Of a stretch of 64,000 bases of DNA, positions 16,301 to 24,455 are shown one piece after another. The position numbers and the translations under genes were made by a program. The notes beneath the pieces are model-generated. The model made no database searches. It had not been told where the DNA came from and saw only the letters and a list, made by a program, of their open reading frames with translations. Every line of letters begins with the position of its first letter. The first letter of the stretch is position 1. The stretch lies in assembly GCF_004168285.1 (NCBI RefSeq), contig NZ_SEWF01000004.1, positions 1 through 64,000 on the forward strand. Reading direction: 5' to 3'. This stretch comes from Emticicia agri. Its GTDB lineage: Bacteria > Bacteroidota > Bacteroidia > Cytophagales > Spirosomataceae.

Positions 16301-17884
16301 ATGAAATCAACATTAAACTTTTCAAATCTGAAACATGATTTACCAGCCGGGCTTGTGGTCTTTCTGGTAGCACTCCCACTTTGCCTGGGTATCGCATTAG
16401 CTTCAGGAGCACCATTACTTTCCGGGGTTATTGCGGGCATTGTGGGTGGTATAGTGGTAGGAGCCATCAGCGGGTCGCAGGTAGGCGTAGCAGGTCCGGC
16501 AGCAGGGCTTACAGTTATTGTACTCAATGCGATTACTGAATTAGGGGCTTTCGACTCCTTTATATTGGCTGTGGTTTTAGCAGGATTCATCCAGATTATT
16601 CTCGGCGCAGTAAAAGCGGGGGTAATTGGTTATTATTTCCCTTCGTCGGTTATTAAAGGTATGCTAACCGCCATTGGTATAATCATTATTCTGAAACAAA
16701 TTCCTCACGTATTTGGTATAGACCAGGATTATGAAGGCGATGAAAGTTTTGTACAGAAAGACGGTGAAAATACCTTTTCAGAATTATTGAACATCACCGA
16801 ACGCTTCAATGAAGGTGCATTAATTATTGGTGTCATATCCATCATTGTCTTAATAGTGTGGGATATGGATTTTATCAAAAGAAACAGATTTCTGAGTATT
16901 ATCCCCGGCCCTTTACTTGCGGTGCTATTAGGCATTTTTCTCAATAGTGGTCTGAGCATTTTACCCGCTAATTTTCATTTACAAAACAATCATCTCGTAA
17001 GTTTACCTGTTACCAATTCATTATCTGAGTTTTCCAATTTCTTAGTCTTTCCCAATTTTTCAGCTATTACCAATCCACTCATCTGGAAAACAGCTTTTGT
17101 GATTGCCATAGTTGCCAGCCTTGAAACCCTTTTATCGGTTGAAGCTACCGACAAATTAGACCCTCAAAGCAGGATTACCCCAACCAACCGTGAATTAATT
17201 GCCCAAGGTTCTGGCAATATCGTTTCTGGTTTATTAGGTGGGCTTCCGGTTACGCAGGTCATTGTTCGTAGTTCGGCCAATATCCAGTCTGGCAATAAAT
17301 CAAAATTATCAGCTATTATTCACGGTATTATTTTATTGGTTTGTACACTCAGCATTCCGGGTTTACTTAACCTGATTCCGTTGGCATCGTTAGCGGCAGT
17401 CCTGATTATGGTTGGCTATAAACTGGCAAAACCAACCATGTTTAAACTGATGTTCAAAGAAGGGCCAGACCAGTTTGTACCCTTTATTGTAACAGTATTG
17501 GCAGTTGTGTTTACAGATTTGCTTACAGGCATTGGCATTGGTGTAGCAGTAGCGATGGTGTATATTCTTTATACCAACTACAAAGGCTCCATGACTGTAG
17601 TAAGACAGGATAAAAATGTACTTATTACCTTTAATAAAGACATTTTTTACTTCAACAAAGCGGAACTGATGCAGAATCTGTCTTCCCTGAAATCGGGAGA
17701 CCAGGTTTTAGTAGATGGTAGTAAAACTACGTTTATTGACCATGATATATTCCTGACCTTAGAAGAGTTTCAGGCAGAAGCCAAGGCAAGACATATCAAT
17801 ATTGAATTCAGAAATATTAAAAGAAGAAAATTAAATTATAGAAAAAGCGATGGAATCGTATCAAAAACTCTTATTAGCGAATAA
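16301..17884 (+). CDS. SulP-family anion transporter, probably for bicarbonate
   Basis: A 527-residue inner-membrane transporter. The N-terminal motif DLPAGLVVFLVALPLCLGIA is the SulP signature in TM1, followed by about ten more hydrophobic helices. A cytoplasmic STAS domain follows from about residue 430 (GDQVLVDGSKTTFIDHDIF). SulP proteins move sulfate, bicarbonate or other anions. Its 3' end overlaps the start of a beta-carbonic anhydrase gene by 35 bp and a porin follows, which argues for bicarbonate or CO2 handling rather than sulfate; this is inference from context. The overlap implies translational coupling. Confidence 0.88.
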   Translation: MKSTLNFSNLKHDLPAGLVVFLVALPLCLGIALASGAPLLSGVIAGIVGGIVVGAISGSQVGVAGPAAGLTVIVLNAITELGAFDSFILAVVLAGFIQIILGAVKAGVIGYYFPSSVIKGMLTAIGIIIILKQIPHVFGIDQDYEGDESFVQKDGENTFSELLNITERFNEGALIIGVISIIVLIVWDMDFIKRNRFLSIIPGPLLAVLLGIFLNSGLSILPANFHLQNNHLVSLPVTNSLSEFSNFLVFPNFSAITNPLIWKTAFVIAIVASLETLLSVEATDKLDPQSRITPTNRELIAQGSGNIVSGLLGGLPVTQVIVRSSANIQSGNKSKLSAIIHGIILLVCTLSIPGLLNLIPLASLAAVLIMVGYKLAKPTMFKLMFKEGPDQFVPFIVTVLAVVFTDLLTGIGIGVAVAMVYILYTNYKGSMTVVRQDKNVLITFNKDIFYFNKAELMQNLSSLKSGDQVLVDGSKTTFIDHDIFLTLEEFQAEAKARHINIEFRNIKRRKLNYRKSDGIVSKTLISE

Positions 17885-18524
17885 AGCCTGGGCGGCCGAA
17901 AAATTACAGTTAGACCCCTCTTACTTTACCAATTTAGCAGCCGACCAGAAACCCGAGTTTTTGTGGATTGGGTGTTCGGACAGCCGTGTACCTTCAGACC
18001 AGGTAACAGGCACACAACCGGGTGAAATTTTTGTACACCGCAATGTGGCCAATCTGGTTATTCACACCGATATGAGTATGCTGAGTGTATTACAGTATGC
18101 CGTTGAAGTATTGAAAGTAAAACATATTCTGGTGGTTGGGCACTACCAGTGTGGTGGTGTAAAAGCATCTATGACCAACAATGACTACGGTCTGATTAAT
18201 AACTGGTTACGCAATATTAAAGATGTGTATGCCAAATATCAGGACGAGTTGCAAGGCATTGACGATGAAAAAGAACGTTTCGACCGTTTGGTGGAAGTAA
18301 ATGTAATAGAGCAGGTGAAAAATCTGGCAAAAACTACCATTGTACAGAACGCCTGGAATAATGGAGAATATCCGATGTTGCACGGGTGGGTACTTGATTT
18401 GCACACCGGACACATAAAGCCCATTATTGAAATTGACTCGAAAAACGACGATGCGTTAGAAGACGTTTACAACTTCGATTTCAATAAAAAGAAACCTAAA
18501 AAAGTTGAAGAGGTAAGACATTAA
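17850..18524 (+). CDS. Beta-class carbonic anhydrase
   Basis: A 224-residue cytoplasmic enzyme interconverting CO2 and bicarbonate. The zinc ligands are complete: C42 and D44 (GCSDSRVPSDQ), H98 and C101 (GHYQCGGV), with R46 forming the D44 dyad. The only upstream methionine is the first, and the next is at residue 75, past the first zinc motif. The 35-bp overlap with the SulP gene is therefore real. The enzyme would convert bicarbonate delivered by the transporter. A hairpin follows the gene. Confidence 0.93.
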   Translation: MESYQKLLLANKAWAAEKLQLDPSYFTNLAADQKPEFLWIGCSDSRVPSDQVTGTQPGEIFVHRNVANLVIHTDMSMLSVLQYAVEVLKVKHILVVGHYQCGGVKASMTNNDYGLINNWLRNIKDVYAKYQDELQGIDDEKERFDRLVEVNVIEQVKNLAKTTIVQNAWNNGEYPMLHGWVLDLHTGHIKPIIEIDSKNDDALEDVYNFDFNKKKPKKVEEVRH

Positions 18525-18551
18525 TCTTACAGTTTGCGTTTGTTTCAGATA

Positions 18552-18600
18552 GGGCGCTTATAGATAGGTGTTACATCACTTATCTTATAGGCGTCTTTAT
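18552..18600 (+). terminator. Hairpin terminator after the carbonic anhydrase gene
   Basis: Left arm GCGCTTATAGATAGGTG pairs imperfectly with CACTTATCTTATAGGCGTC, followed by TTTATTTATTT. It separates the SulP/carbonic anhydrase pair from the porin. Confidence 0.7.
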
Positions 18601-18654
18601 TTATTTACACTTATTCACACAAATAATGAATACTTACGCTAAAAATCTAATCCT

Positions 18655-19974
18655 ATGAAATCTTTGAAAATAACCCTGAATGGACTCATTTTTATTACTT
18701 TATCAATTTTTGCACAGGCACAGGTATTAAAAGACGGTAAACTGACACTCAACGAAGATGGGTCGCATTATGTAAAATTCACGATGGTGAATCAGGCCTG
18801 GTTGCGTAACACAACTTTAAACGAAGGGTCAACTATTTTTGGTTATGCCAAAAACAACCGTTGGGATATTGGAATCAGGCGTTTCAGAATACAGTTTTAC
18901 GGGCAGTTGACAGACAGAGTATTTATTTACAGCCAGATTGGAGAAAATAATTTCAATGGCATTTCAGATCGTAAATTCGGCTTTTTTATTCATGATGCTT
19001 TAGGTGAATTTGCTATCGTAAAAAATAAACTTTCCTTAGGTGGCGGGCTGGCTGCCTGGAGTGGACTGGCTCGTTTTGCCTCGCCTTCTGTTGGGAGTAT
19101 TTTAGGAGTAGATGCACCCTTATACCAACAATCAACTAACGATATTACCGACCAGTTTCTGAGAAAATTATCAGTGTATGCCAAAGGTAAGTTAGGGAAA
19201 TTTGATTACCGCATTGCGTTGGCAGACCCAATGGCTTTTCAGAAAGCTGCTTCTTACAGCGGTGTTTTAAGTACCGAGATTGCCAATTTTTCTTCAAAAC
19301 CTCCCAAGTTTCAATGGAATGGATACTTTCAATGGCAATTTTTTGACCAGGAAAGTAACCTGACCCCCTATATGACAGGTACTTATCTGGGTAAGAAAAA
19401 GGTTTTCAATATCGGTGCCGGATTTGTGTATCAGCCTGATGCCATGTGGACACTGGCCGCCAATAAGGTAGATACCGTTGAAACCAATATGGTTCAACTG
19501 GCATTAGACGCCTATTATGATGCCCCCATCGGAACCAACGGGCAGGCCATCAGTGCTTATGCCTCGGTCGGGTACTTTGATTATGGTAAAAATTACCTGC
19601 GTAATTTGGCTGTAATGAATCCTGCTAACGGGAGTACACGAAGAGATGTAATCAATGGTTCGGGCAATGGTTTTCCGGCCTATGGAACCGGAAATGTCAT
19701 TTATACGCAAATCGGCTATAAACTAAAAGATAACCTGGTTGGTAAAACTACTTTGCTACCCTACGTATCTTTGCAACATGCCAATTATGAAAGATTGAAT
19801 CAGGGAATGGATTTCTGGGATTTGGGTCTGGTGTGGCTGTTAAGCGGTCATAATTCAAAGTTAACCCTGGCTTATCAGGACAGACCTGTTTTCTTGACCG
19901 ATGGTAATAATAAAGGCGAAATCAATAACAGAAAAGGCTCATTCATTATTCAATATCAGGCATTCTTTAACTGA
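18655..19974 (+). CDS. Porin (outer-membrane beta-barrel)
   Basis: A 439-residue protein with a signal peptide (to about AQAQ, residue 23). The body has many amphipathic strands rich in Tyr, Trp, Gly and Asn (RRFRIQFYGQLTDRVFIYSQ, FQWNGYFQWQFF) and ends in an F-terminal strand (IIQYQAFFN), as expected for BamA-inserted barrels. It resembles phosphate-selective (OprO/OprP-like) porins of Bacteroidota. It lies directly downstream of the SulP transporter and carbonic anhydrase genes but behind their terminator, so it probably has its own promoter. An anion-uptake role is plausible but not shown. Confidence 0.8.
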   Translation: MKSLKITLNGLIFITLSIFAQAQVLKDGKLTLNEDGSHYVKFTMVNQAWLRNTTLNEGSTIFGYAKNNRWDIGIRRFRIQFYGQLTDRVFIYSQIGENNFNGISDRKFGFFIHDALGEFAIVKNKLSLGGGLAAWSGLARFASPSVGSILGVDAPLYQQSTNDITDQFLRKLSVYAKGKLGKFDYRIALADPMAFQKAASYSGVLSTEIANFSSKPPKFQWNGYFQWQFFDQESNLTPYMTGTYLGKKKVFNIGAGFVYQPDAMWTLAANKVDTVETNMVQLALDAYYDAPIGTNGQAISAYASVGYFDYGKNYLRNLAVMNPANGSTRRDVINGSGNGFPAYGTGNVIYTQIGYKLKDNLVGKTTLLPYVSLQHANYERLNQGMDFWDLGLVWLLSGHNSKLTLAYQDRPVFLTDGNNKGEINNRKGSFIIQYQAFFN

Positions 19975-19998
19975 TTCCGGCTAATATAAAAAATGAGA

Positions 19999-20029
19999 AG
20001 CCCTGAAAATTGCTCTTCAGGGCTTTTTA
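19999..20029 (+). terminator. Terminator after the porin gene
   Basis: AGCCCTGAA / TTCAGGGCT stem with an eight-base loop and a TTTTT tail, 25 bp after the stop. Confidence 0.9.
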
Positions 20030-20659
20030 CTTCGTGGATTACGAACCCAAATGCACTGCACTAAGGTATTATTTTTATCATTTTCTACACATTTCTAACA
20101 GGCTAATACGCTGGCAGCTCTTCATTATTAGCAAAAGTTGTTACTCACTTCTTTCACCATTGCACGCTGCTTATGCTACTTAAATGATACAAACTTTTTC
20201 GCACAAGTCGATAAATGCACAAAAGTGTAAAATCATAGCTTAATTGTTTTTAAATAATGTTTGAATGCTCAAATAGTCTTTAATAGTAGTAAACTACTAT
20301 TAAAGACTTCTTTTGACCTTAGTTTTAATGACTATATAAGTTTTTATCTATAAAGTTGATTACCTAATCAAACATATTTACGGAGATCAGAGAAAGACGG
20401 ATTTAAAGATTAGTAAAAAAAATTACTATTTTTTTCAACAGAAACATAAACAATTCATTATCAACTATTTAAAATTAAAAGAATATTTTCAAAAAGTTGA
20501 ATAGGCCATTCATTTGAGGTAAAAAGTGTCAATTATAGGTAAGTATCCATACTATTCATGGCAGTTTTTTACTTACCTTTTTAAGCGTTTTTTCCTGAGC
20601 CTTTATAAACCCTGACAATCATAAAATTCACGTAATAATTTAATATTCTACTCAAATAG
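20030..20659. other. Long non-coding interval
   Basis: About 630 bp with no credible ORF or RNA gene. It is AT-rich. The only clear structure is a 16-bp inverted repeat with a 2-nt spacer at 20275-20308. The rest shows nothing I can assign. Confidence 0.6.
20275..20308. repeat. Perfect 16-bp inverted repeat
   Basis: AGTCTTTAATAGTAGT, two bases (AA), then the exact reverse complement. It lies 400 bp from the nearest genes and is followed by TCTTTTG. It may be an extended operator or a cruciform; the T run is too short for a convincing terminator. Confidence 0.8.
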
Positions 20660-20688
20660 TTGTATGCTCTTAAAAAAATCTATATTTG
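20660..20688 (+). promoter_or_regulatory. Bacteroidota-type promoter of the InsA-like gene
   Basis: TTG at 20660-20662 and TATATTTG at 20681-20688 are separated by 18 nt, matching the Bacteroidota sigma factor consensus. The gene starts 20 bp downstream, giving a very short leader. Confidence 0.65.
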
Positions 20689-20708
20689 CTAAAAAACTAT
20701 AGAACACA

Positions 20709-21131
20709 ATGGAACTTGCTCATTGCCCTCAATGTGATTCTAACCATATTTCCCGCAATGGAATAATCAAGGAAAAACAACGCTATAAATGCAAAGACTG
20801 TGGATATAATTTTACGGTAGATAAACCAGGTAAAAATATCGAGAGTTTTTTTGTTACAAAAGCCCTGCAATTATACCTCGAAGGCCTCAGTTTCAGAGAA
20901 ATTGAGCGACTTCTGGGCATCAGCCATGTTTCTGTAATGAATTGGGTAAAAAAGTACCACATTGTGATACCCGGCCGCAAGAATCATTATAAACCCACTA
21001 CCCTGATTCTGACTTATGCCGAACTCATTGAGTTTTATGCCAACCGTGAAAACCTGCGGGGTATAGGAGTTACAGTTACCGAAATAGAGGATAAGTTTAT
21101 GCTCATTAAATGGGAGCGCACCAAAAAATAA
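20709..21131 (+). CDS. Orphan InsA-like zinc-finger/HTH protein
   Basis: A 140-residue protein. Residues 8-35 contain a CPQC ... CKDC zinc ribbon in the context ISRNGIIKEKQRYKCKDCGY, the hallmark of IS1-type InsA proteins. Residues about 48-80 form a helix-turn-helix (LSFREIERLLGISHVSVMNW). The last 50 residues (from KPTTLILTYAELIEF) are not typical of InsA. There is no InsB/DDE catalytic ORF on either side and no inverted repeats directly bounding it, but a good promoter precedes it. It is either an IS1-family remnant or, more interestingly, a transposase DNA-binding domain adopted as a regulator. Confidence 0.75.
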   Translation: MELAHCPQCDSNHISRNGIIKEKQRYKCKDCGYNFTVDKPGKNIESFFVTKALQLYLEGLSFREIERLLGISHVSVMNWVKKYHIVIPGRKNHYKPTTLILTYAELIEFYANRENLRGIGVTVTEIEDKFMLIKWERTKK

Positions 21132-21154
21132 ATTAGTAATCAACCATCACCTTT

Positions 21155-21346
21155 AGAGTATGTTTAAAGATAATTATTCTGACCGAAAAGCACAGATTTT
21201 TTGGCTAAACAAGCGGACGCCGCGCGGGCGCATTTTGCAGATGTAGCCGGCAGCTACACGGTTCGCCGCGCGATCGAAAAAATGCAACGCAGTATAGCCA
21301 AAAAAGATGGCTTTGAAGGTCGAATCATAATCTTTAAACATACTCT
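21155..21346. repeat. Imperfect palindromic element C (192 bp)
   Basis: AGAGTATGTTTAAAGAT at the left end is the exact reverse complement of the right end (21330-21346). The arms remain alignable to a GC-rich core (GCCGCGCGGGCGC / GTTCGCCGCGCG) with a small hairpin GTAGCCGGCAGCTAC at the tip. Its ends share the pattern AGAnnnTGTTT with element B. It lies between the InsA-like gene and the MHS transporter gene, ending 36 bp before the latter's start. Confidence 0.85.
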
Positions 21347-21381
21347 TATAAATAATATCTATTCCCTAAAAACTATTAGTA

Positions 21382-22944
21382 ATGTCTGAAAAAAAACAAA
21401 GTTTAGGCTACATCATCGGCGCATCGTCGGTGGGTACGCTTATAGAATGGTACGATTTTTATATTTTCGGCAGTCTTGCCACAGTTTTAGCCTCAAAATT
21501 CTTTCCCACCGATAATCCCACTGCAGGCTTTTTAAATACACTCGCCACCTTTGCGGCAGGTTTTGTGGTACGGCCATTCGGTGCATTAGTTTTTGGCCGA
21601 TTAGGCGATTTAATCGGACGCAAATATACTTTTATGGTTACGCTTATGCTCATGGGTGGTGCCACCTTTGCTATCGGCCTGATACCCAGTTATCAGACCA
21701 TCGGTGCGCTGGCTCCTGTGCTTGTACTCCTTTTAAGGCTTCTGCAAGGATTAGCCCTGGGTGGAGAATATGGTGGAGCAGCCACTTATGTTGCCGAACA
21801 CTCTCCTGTACATCAAAGAGGGTACTGGACATCCTGGATACAAACCACGGCTACCGTAGGGCTATTTGTCTCATTGGGTGTAATCATGATTACCCGCACC
21901 TCTATGTCGAAAGAATCTTTTAATGATTGGGGCTGGCGTTTACCTTTTTTAGTTTCTATTCTGATGGTATTTGTTTCGTTTCTGATTCGCCGTAATATGT
22001 CGGAGTCTCCCCTGTTTGAGAAAGCAAAGGCAGCAGGCAAAACCTCGACAAACCCTCTCCAAGAATCATTCGGCAACAGGCTTAACTTCAAATTTGTACT
22101 ATTGGCGCTTTTTGGAGCTACTATGGGGCAGGGAGTAGTATGGTACACGGGTCAGTTTTATGCCCAGAGTTTCCTGCTCAAAACCTGTAATATTGATGAT
22201 GTGCAGGCCAATACAATTATGATGTGGGCCTTGTTGATGGGTACACCGTTCTTTATTGTTTTTGGGGCATTATCTGATAAAATAGGTCGGAAGGGAATCA
22301 TGCTTGCCGGAATGTTATTAGCGATACTGCTTTACAGACCTATTTTTGAGAAGATATATCAGACGGCCAATGTAGCCAATAAAGTAGAAATTAATACCAC
22401 CGACAAAACAAGCGTTCAGGTAGAACTGATAGCCAAAAGCATTGCCGATTCGGTAGTTACTACCACAACCATGCACGACTACGAAGACGGAACCATTATG
22501 AGCGAAGTAGTAAAAACCACCAATCTGGCCGATAAATCGGTTACTGTGCCTAAGCCCGAGGTGAAAAAGACCATAACCCTTGGCAGTAAAGATAAATGGA
22601 CATTGGTATGGTTGGTATTCAGCCTGATTATATTTGTAACAATGGCTTATGGCCCTATTGCCGCATTTTTAGTTGAAATGTTCCCGACCAAAATCAGGTA
22701 TTCGTCTATGTCTTTGCCTTATCACATAGGCAACGGGGTATTTGGTGGCCTGATGCCTGCCATTGCTACTTTTTTAGCTACACAGGCCCATGATATAAAT
22801 GCCAAAGCCAAAAGTGCCGGACAAGCCATTGTTTTCGATAAGCCTTATCTGCAAGGTCTCTACTACCCTATTATTATTGCAGGTATCTGTTTTGTAATCG
22901 GGCTGATTTATATCAATGGAAAAGACAGAAATATTCACGACTAA
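21382..22944 (+). CDS. MHS-family (major facilitator) organic-acid or osmolyte symporter
   Basis: A 520-residue inner-membrane protein with 12 expected helices. TM1 carries GASSVGTLIEWYDFYIFG and the loop after it has RPFGALVFGRLGDLIGRK. Both are signatures of the metabolite:H+ symporter branch, whose members carry alpha-ketoglutarate, proline/betaine, shikimate or citrate. An 80-90 residue hydrophilic stretch (about 330-405, Thr/Val/Lys-rich) interrupts the second half and is unusual for the family. The following small membrane protein gene, acyltransferase gene and acetyl-CoA synthetase gene lie in the same direction. The substrate cannot be read from the sequence. Confidence 0.85.
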   Translation: MSEKKQSLGYIIGASSVGTLIEWYDFYIFGSLATVLASKFFPTDNPTAGFLNTLATFAAGFVVRPFGALVFGRLGDLIGRKYTFMVTLMLMGGATFAIGLIPSYQTIGALAPVLVLLLRLLQGLALGGEYGGAATYVAEHSPVHQRGYWTSWIQTTATVGLFVSLGVIMITRTSMSKESFNDWGWRLPFLVSILMVFVSFLIRRNMSESPLFEKAKAAGKTSTNPLQESFGNRLNFKFVLLALFGATMGQGVVWYTGQFYAQSFLLKTCNIDDVQANTIMMWALLMGTPFFIVFGALSDKIGRKGIMLAGMLLAILLYRPIFEKIYQTANVANKVEINTTDKTSVQVELIAKSIADSVVTTTTMHDYEDGTIMSEVVKTTNLADKSVTVPKPEVKKTITLGSKDKWTLVWLVFSLIIFVTMAYGPIAAFLVEMFPTKIRYSSMSLPYHIGNGVFGGLMPAIATFLATQAHDINAKAKSAGQAIVFDKPYLQGLYYPIIIAGICFVIGLIYINGKDRNIHD

Positions 22945-22957
22945 ACAACCTACCATT

Positions 22958-23191
22958 ATGAACGCAATCAGAAAAGTTTTAGGTATTTTGTGGATACTCA
23001 TCGGCGTAAGTGCCGGAATATACCTTATCTATTTTCAGGCAGTGCCCCTCTGGCTAAACGGAGGCAATGATTTGGTACCTGCCATTATTTATACCTTTAT
23101 TTTAGCGCCTATCATTACTCTGGGTATGTCTATTTTCGGTTACTATGCTTTGCAGGGAGATTATAGCACAAAGAATGGTGAAAAGCTATGA
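22958..23191 (+). CDS. Small two-helix membrane protein after the MHS transporter
   Basis: 77 residues from ATG 22958 (MNAIRKVLGILWILIGVSAG). The in-frame upstream extension overlaps the transporter stop and is rejected. There are two hydrophobic helices (about 8-28 and 43-65) joined by a short polar loop. It begins 13 bp after the transporter stop, and its stop overlaps the acyltransferase start (ATGA). Small proteins like this often follow MHS transporters in Bacteroidota (DUF6814-like), suggesting a transporter partner. The family name is from memory and tentative. Confidence 0.65.
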   Translation: MNAIRKVLGILWILIGVSAGIYLIYFQAVPLWLNGGNDLVPAIIYTFILAPIITLGMSIFGYYALQGDYSTKNGEKL

Positions 23192-24240
23192 AAAAATACT
23201 GGGTAACTAACCTGAGAGTATTAGCTACTATTTCGGTTATTTTGTTGCATGCGGCAGGGTTTGGCTCTTTGCATGTAAAGAAAATAGCTTATTCAGACTG
23301 GTGGATTTGCCATATTATTAATGTATTTGGCCGATTCGCTGTTCCGGTATTTGTAATGCTTTCAGGCTATTTACTCATTGGTAAATATGAAGAGTTAAGC
23401 ACTTTTCTTAAAAAAAGATTTACACGCATCTTTGTCCCTTTCCTGATATGGAGCCTGGTTTATCTCATCTGGTCTAATTTCAAAGGATTAGCCAATGAAC
23501 GTACCCCCTGGACAGTCGGGGATTTTGTAAAGAAAATTTTAGCAGGTGGTGGCGGTGGGGCAGGACACCTCTGGTTTGTATATATGCTACTGGGGATTTA
23601 TGCCTTTACGCCCGTTATCAGCCGATGGATAAAAGGTACGGAGAACAGTCCACTACCCAATACCCGACGGAATGAAGTCTGGTATTTTATCGCTTTATGG
23701 GTAGTAGGGAATGTAGTTTATACCTTAATAAATAAATGGTTTGGCTTCGAAATTAAATTTGACATCAGGTATTTTACAGGCTTTGTCGGCTATTTTGTAT
23801 TAGGCTATTATCTGGGTAATACAGGCACAAAACTCTCAAAAAGCACACTTATCCTCTTATTTTTAGCATTTTGGGGGCTTACTGCCTACATTTGCTATGT
23901 AGTTTCGTGGCAGGCAGGTAAATATGTGTACGATTATACCGATTACCTGAGTTTACCTGTTATGGGCATGTCGGTAACCATATTTTTATTATTCCAGAAG
24001 GCTTGTGATGTTGATTTTATGCCAAAAGTGATGCAAGAATTAGATATTACCAGTTACGGTGTTTATTTGGTTCATGCCCTTATATTACGGATATTATCTC
24101 GTGAATACCGGATAAATTTTACCTGGATTCACCCGTTAGTAGGCATTACCACGCATTTTCTGATAACGGCACTTATCAGCTATCTGATTGTAAAAATAAT
24201 CAGCAAAATTCCTAAAGTCGGTAGTTGGATTGTAGGCTAA
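23188..24240 (+). CDS. Acyltransferase family 3 membrane protein
   Basis: A 350-residue integral membrane protein with about ten hydrophobic helices. The N-terminal motif TNLRVLATISVILLHAAGF contains the R..A...V..LH pattern of acyltransferase 3 (OafA/WecH-like) enzymes, in which the His is essential. These enzymes O-acetylate cell-surface sugars or related acceptors. The ATG overlaps the stop of the preceding gene by 4 bp, so it is translationally coupled to the MHS pair. Co-expression of a transporter and an acetyltransferase, with acs further on, is suggestive but does not fix the substrate. Confidence 0.82.
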   Translation: MKKYWVTNLRVLATISVILLHAAGFGSLHVKKIAYSDWWICHIINVFGRFAVPVFVMLSGYLLIGKYEELSTFLKKRFTRIFVPFLIWSLVYLIWSNFKGLANERTPWTVGDFVKKILAGGGGGAGHLWFVYMLLGIYAFTPVISRWIKGTENSPLPNTRRNEVWYFIALWVVGNVVYTLINKWFGFEIKFDIRYFTGFVGYFVLGYYLGNTGTKLSKSTLILLFLAFWGLTAYICYVVSWQAGKYVYDYTDYLSLPVMGMSVTIFLLFQKACDVDFMPKVMQELDITSYGVYLVHALILRILSREYRINFTWIHPLVGITTHFLITALISYLIVKIISKIPKVGSWIVG

Positions 24241-24275
24241 TTATCTGCGATATTTGTGAGCAAAATACCTTAATT

Positions 24276-24394
24276 CACCGAATGAATTCGGTGGCTAAAA
24301 TAACAAAGGTAAATTTTTAATGTAAAGGCCGACTTAAGTCGGCCGTGTTGATAAAAACACCTTTGTTAACTTAGACGGCGAATTCATTCGCTGA
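24276..24394. repeat. Structured repeat element A, copy 2
   Basis: The first 32 bp are identical to copy 1 (CACCGAATGAATTCGGTG, then GGCTAAAATAACAAA). The central palindrome is GGCCGACTTAAGTCGGCC (24327-24344) and the right hairpin is GCGAA-TTCA-TTCGC (24378-24391). Outer arms TAACAAAGGT (24301-24310) and ACCTTTGTTA (24359-24368) pair perfectly. Compared with copy 1, one base pair in the central stem and one in the right stem are exchanged compensatorily. It lies between the acyltransferase and acs genes. Confidence 0.88.
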
Positions 24395-24455
24395 TAATAA
24401 ATATTATACATTATTTGGAGTACCATTATAATTCAAATTACCCTCTTATTCAATC

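Noticed and set aside
20709-21346. InsA-like gene plus element C as a complete IS1 copy
   Set aside because: No insB frame, no matching inverted repeats on both sides of the gene, and element C is a self-contained palindrome downstream.
21201-21389. A 62-codon open frame inside element C
   Set aside because: It lies within the palindrome, runs into the next gene's start region and has no family resemblance; the frame is a by-product of the GC-rich arms.
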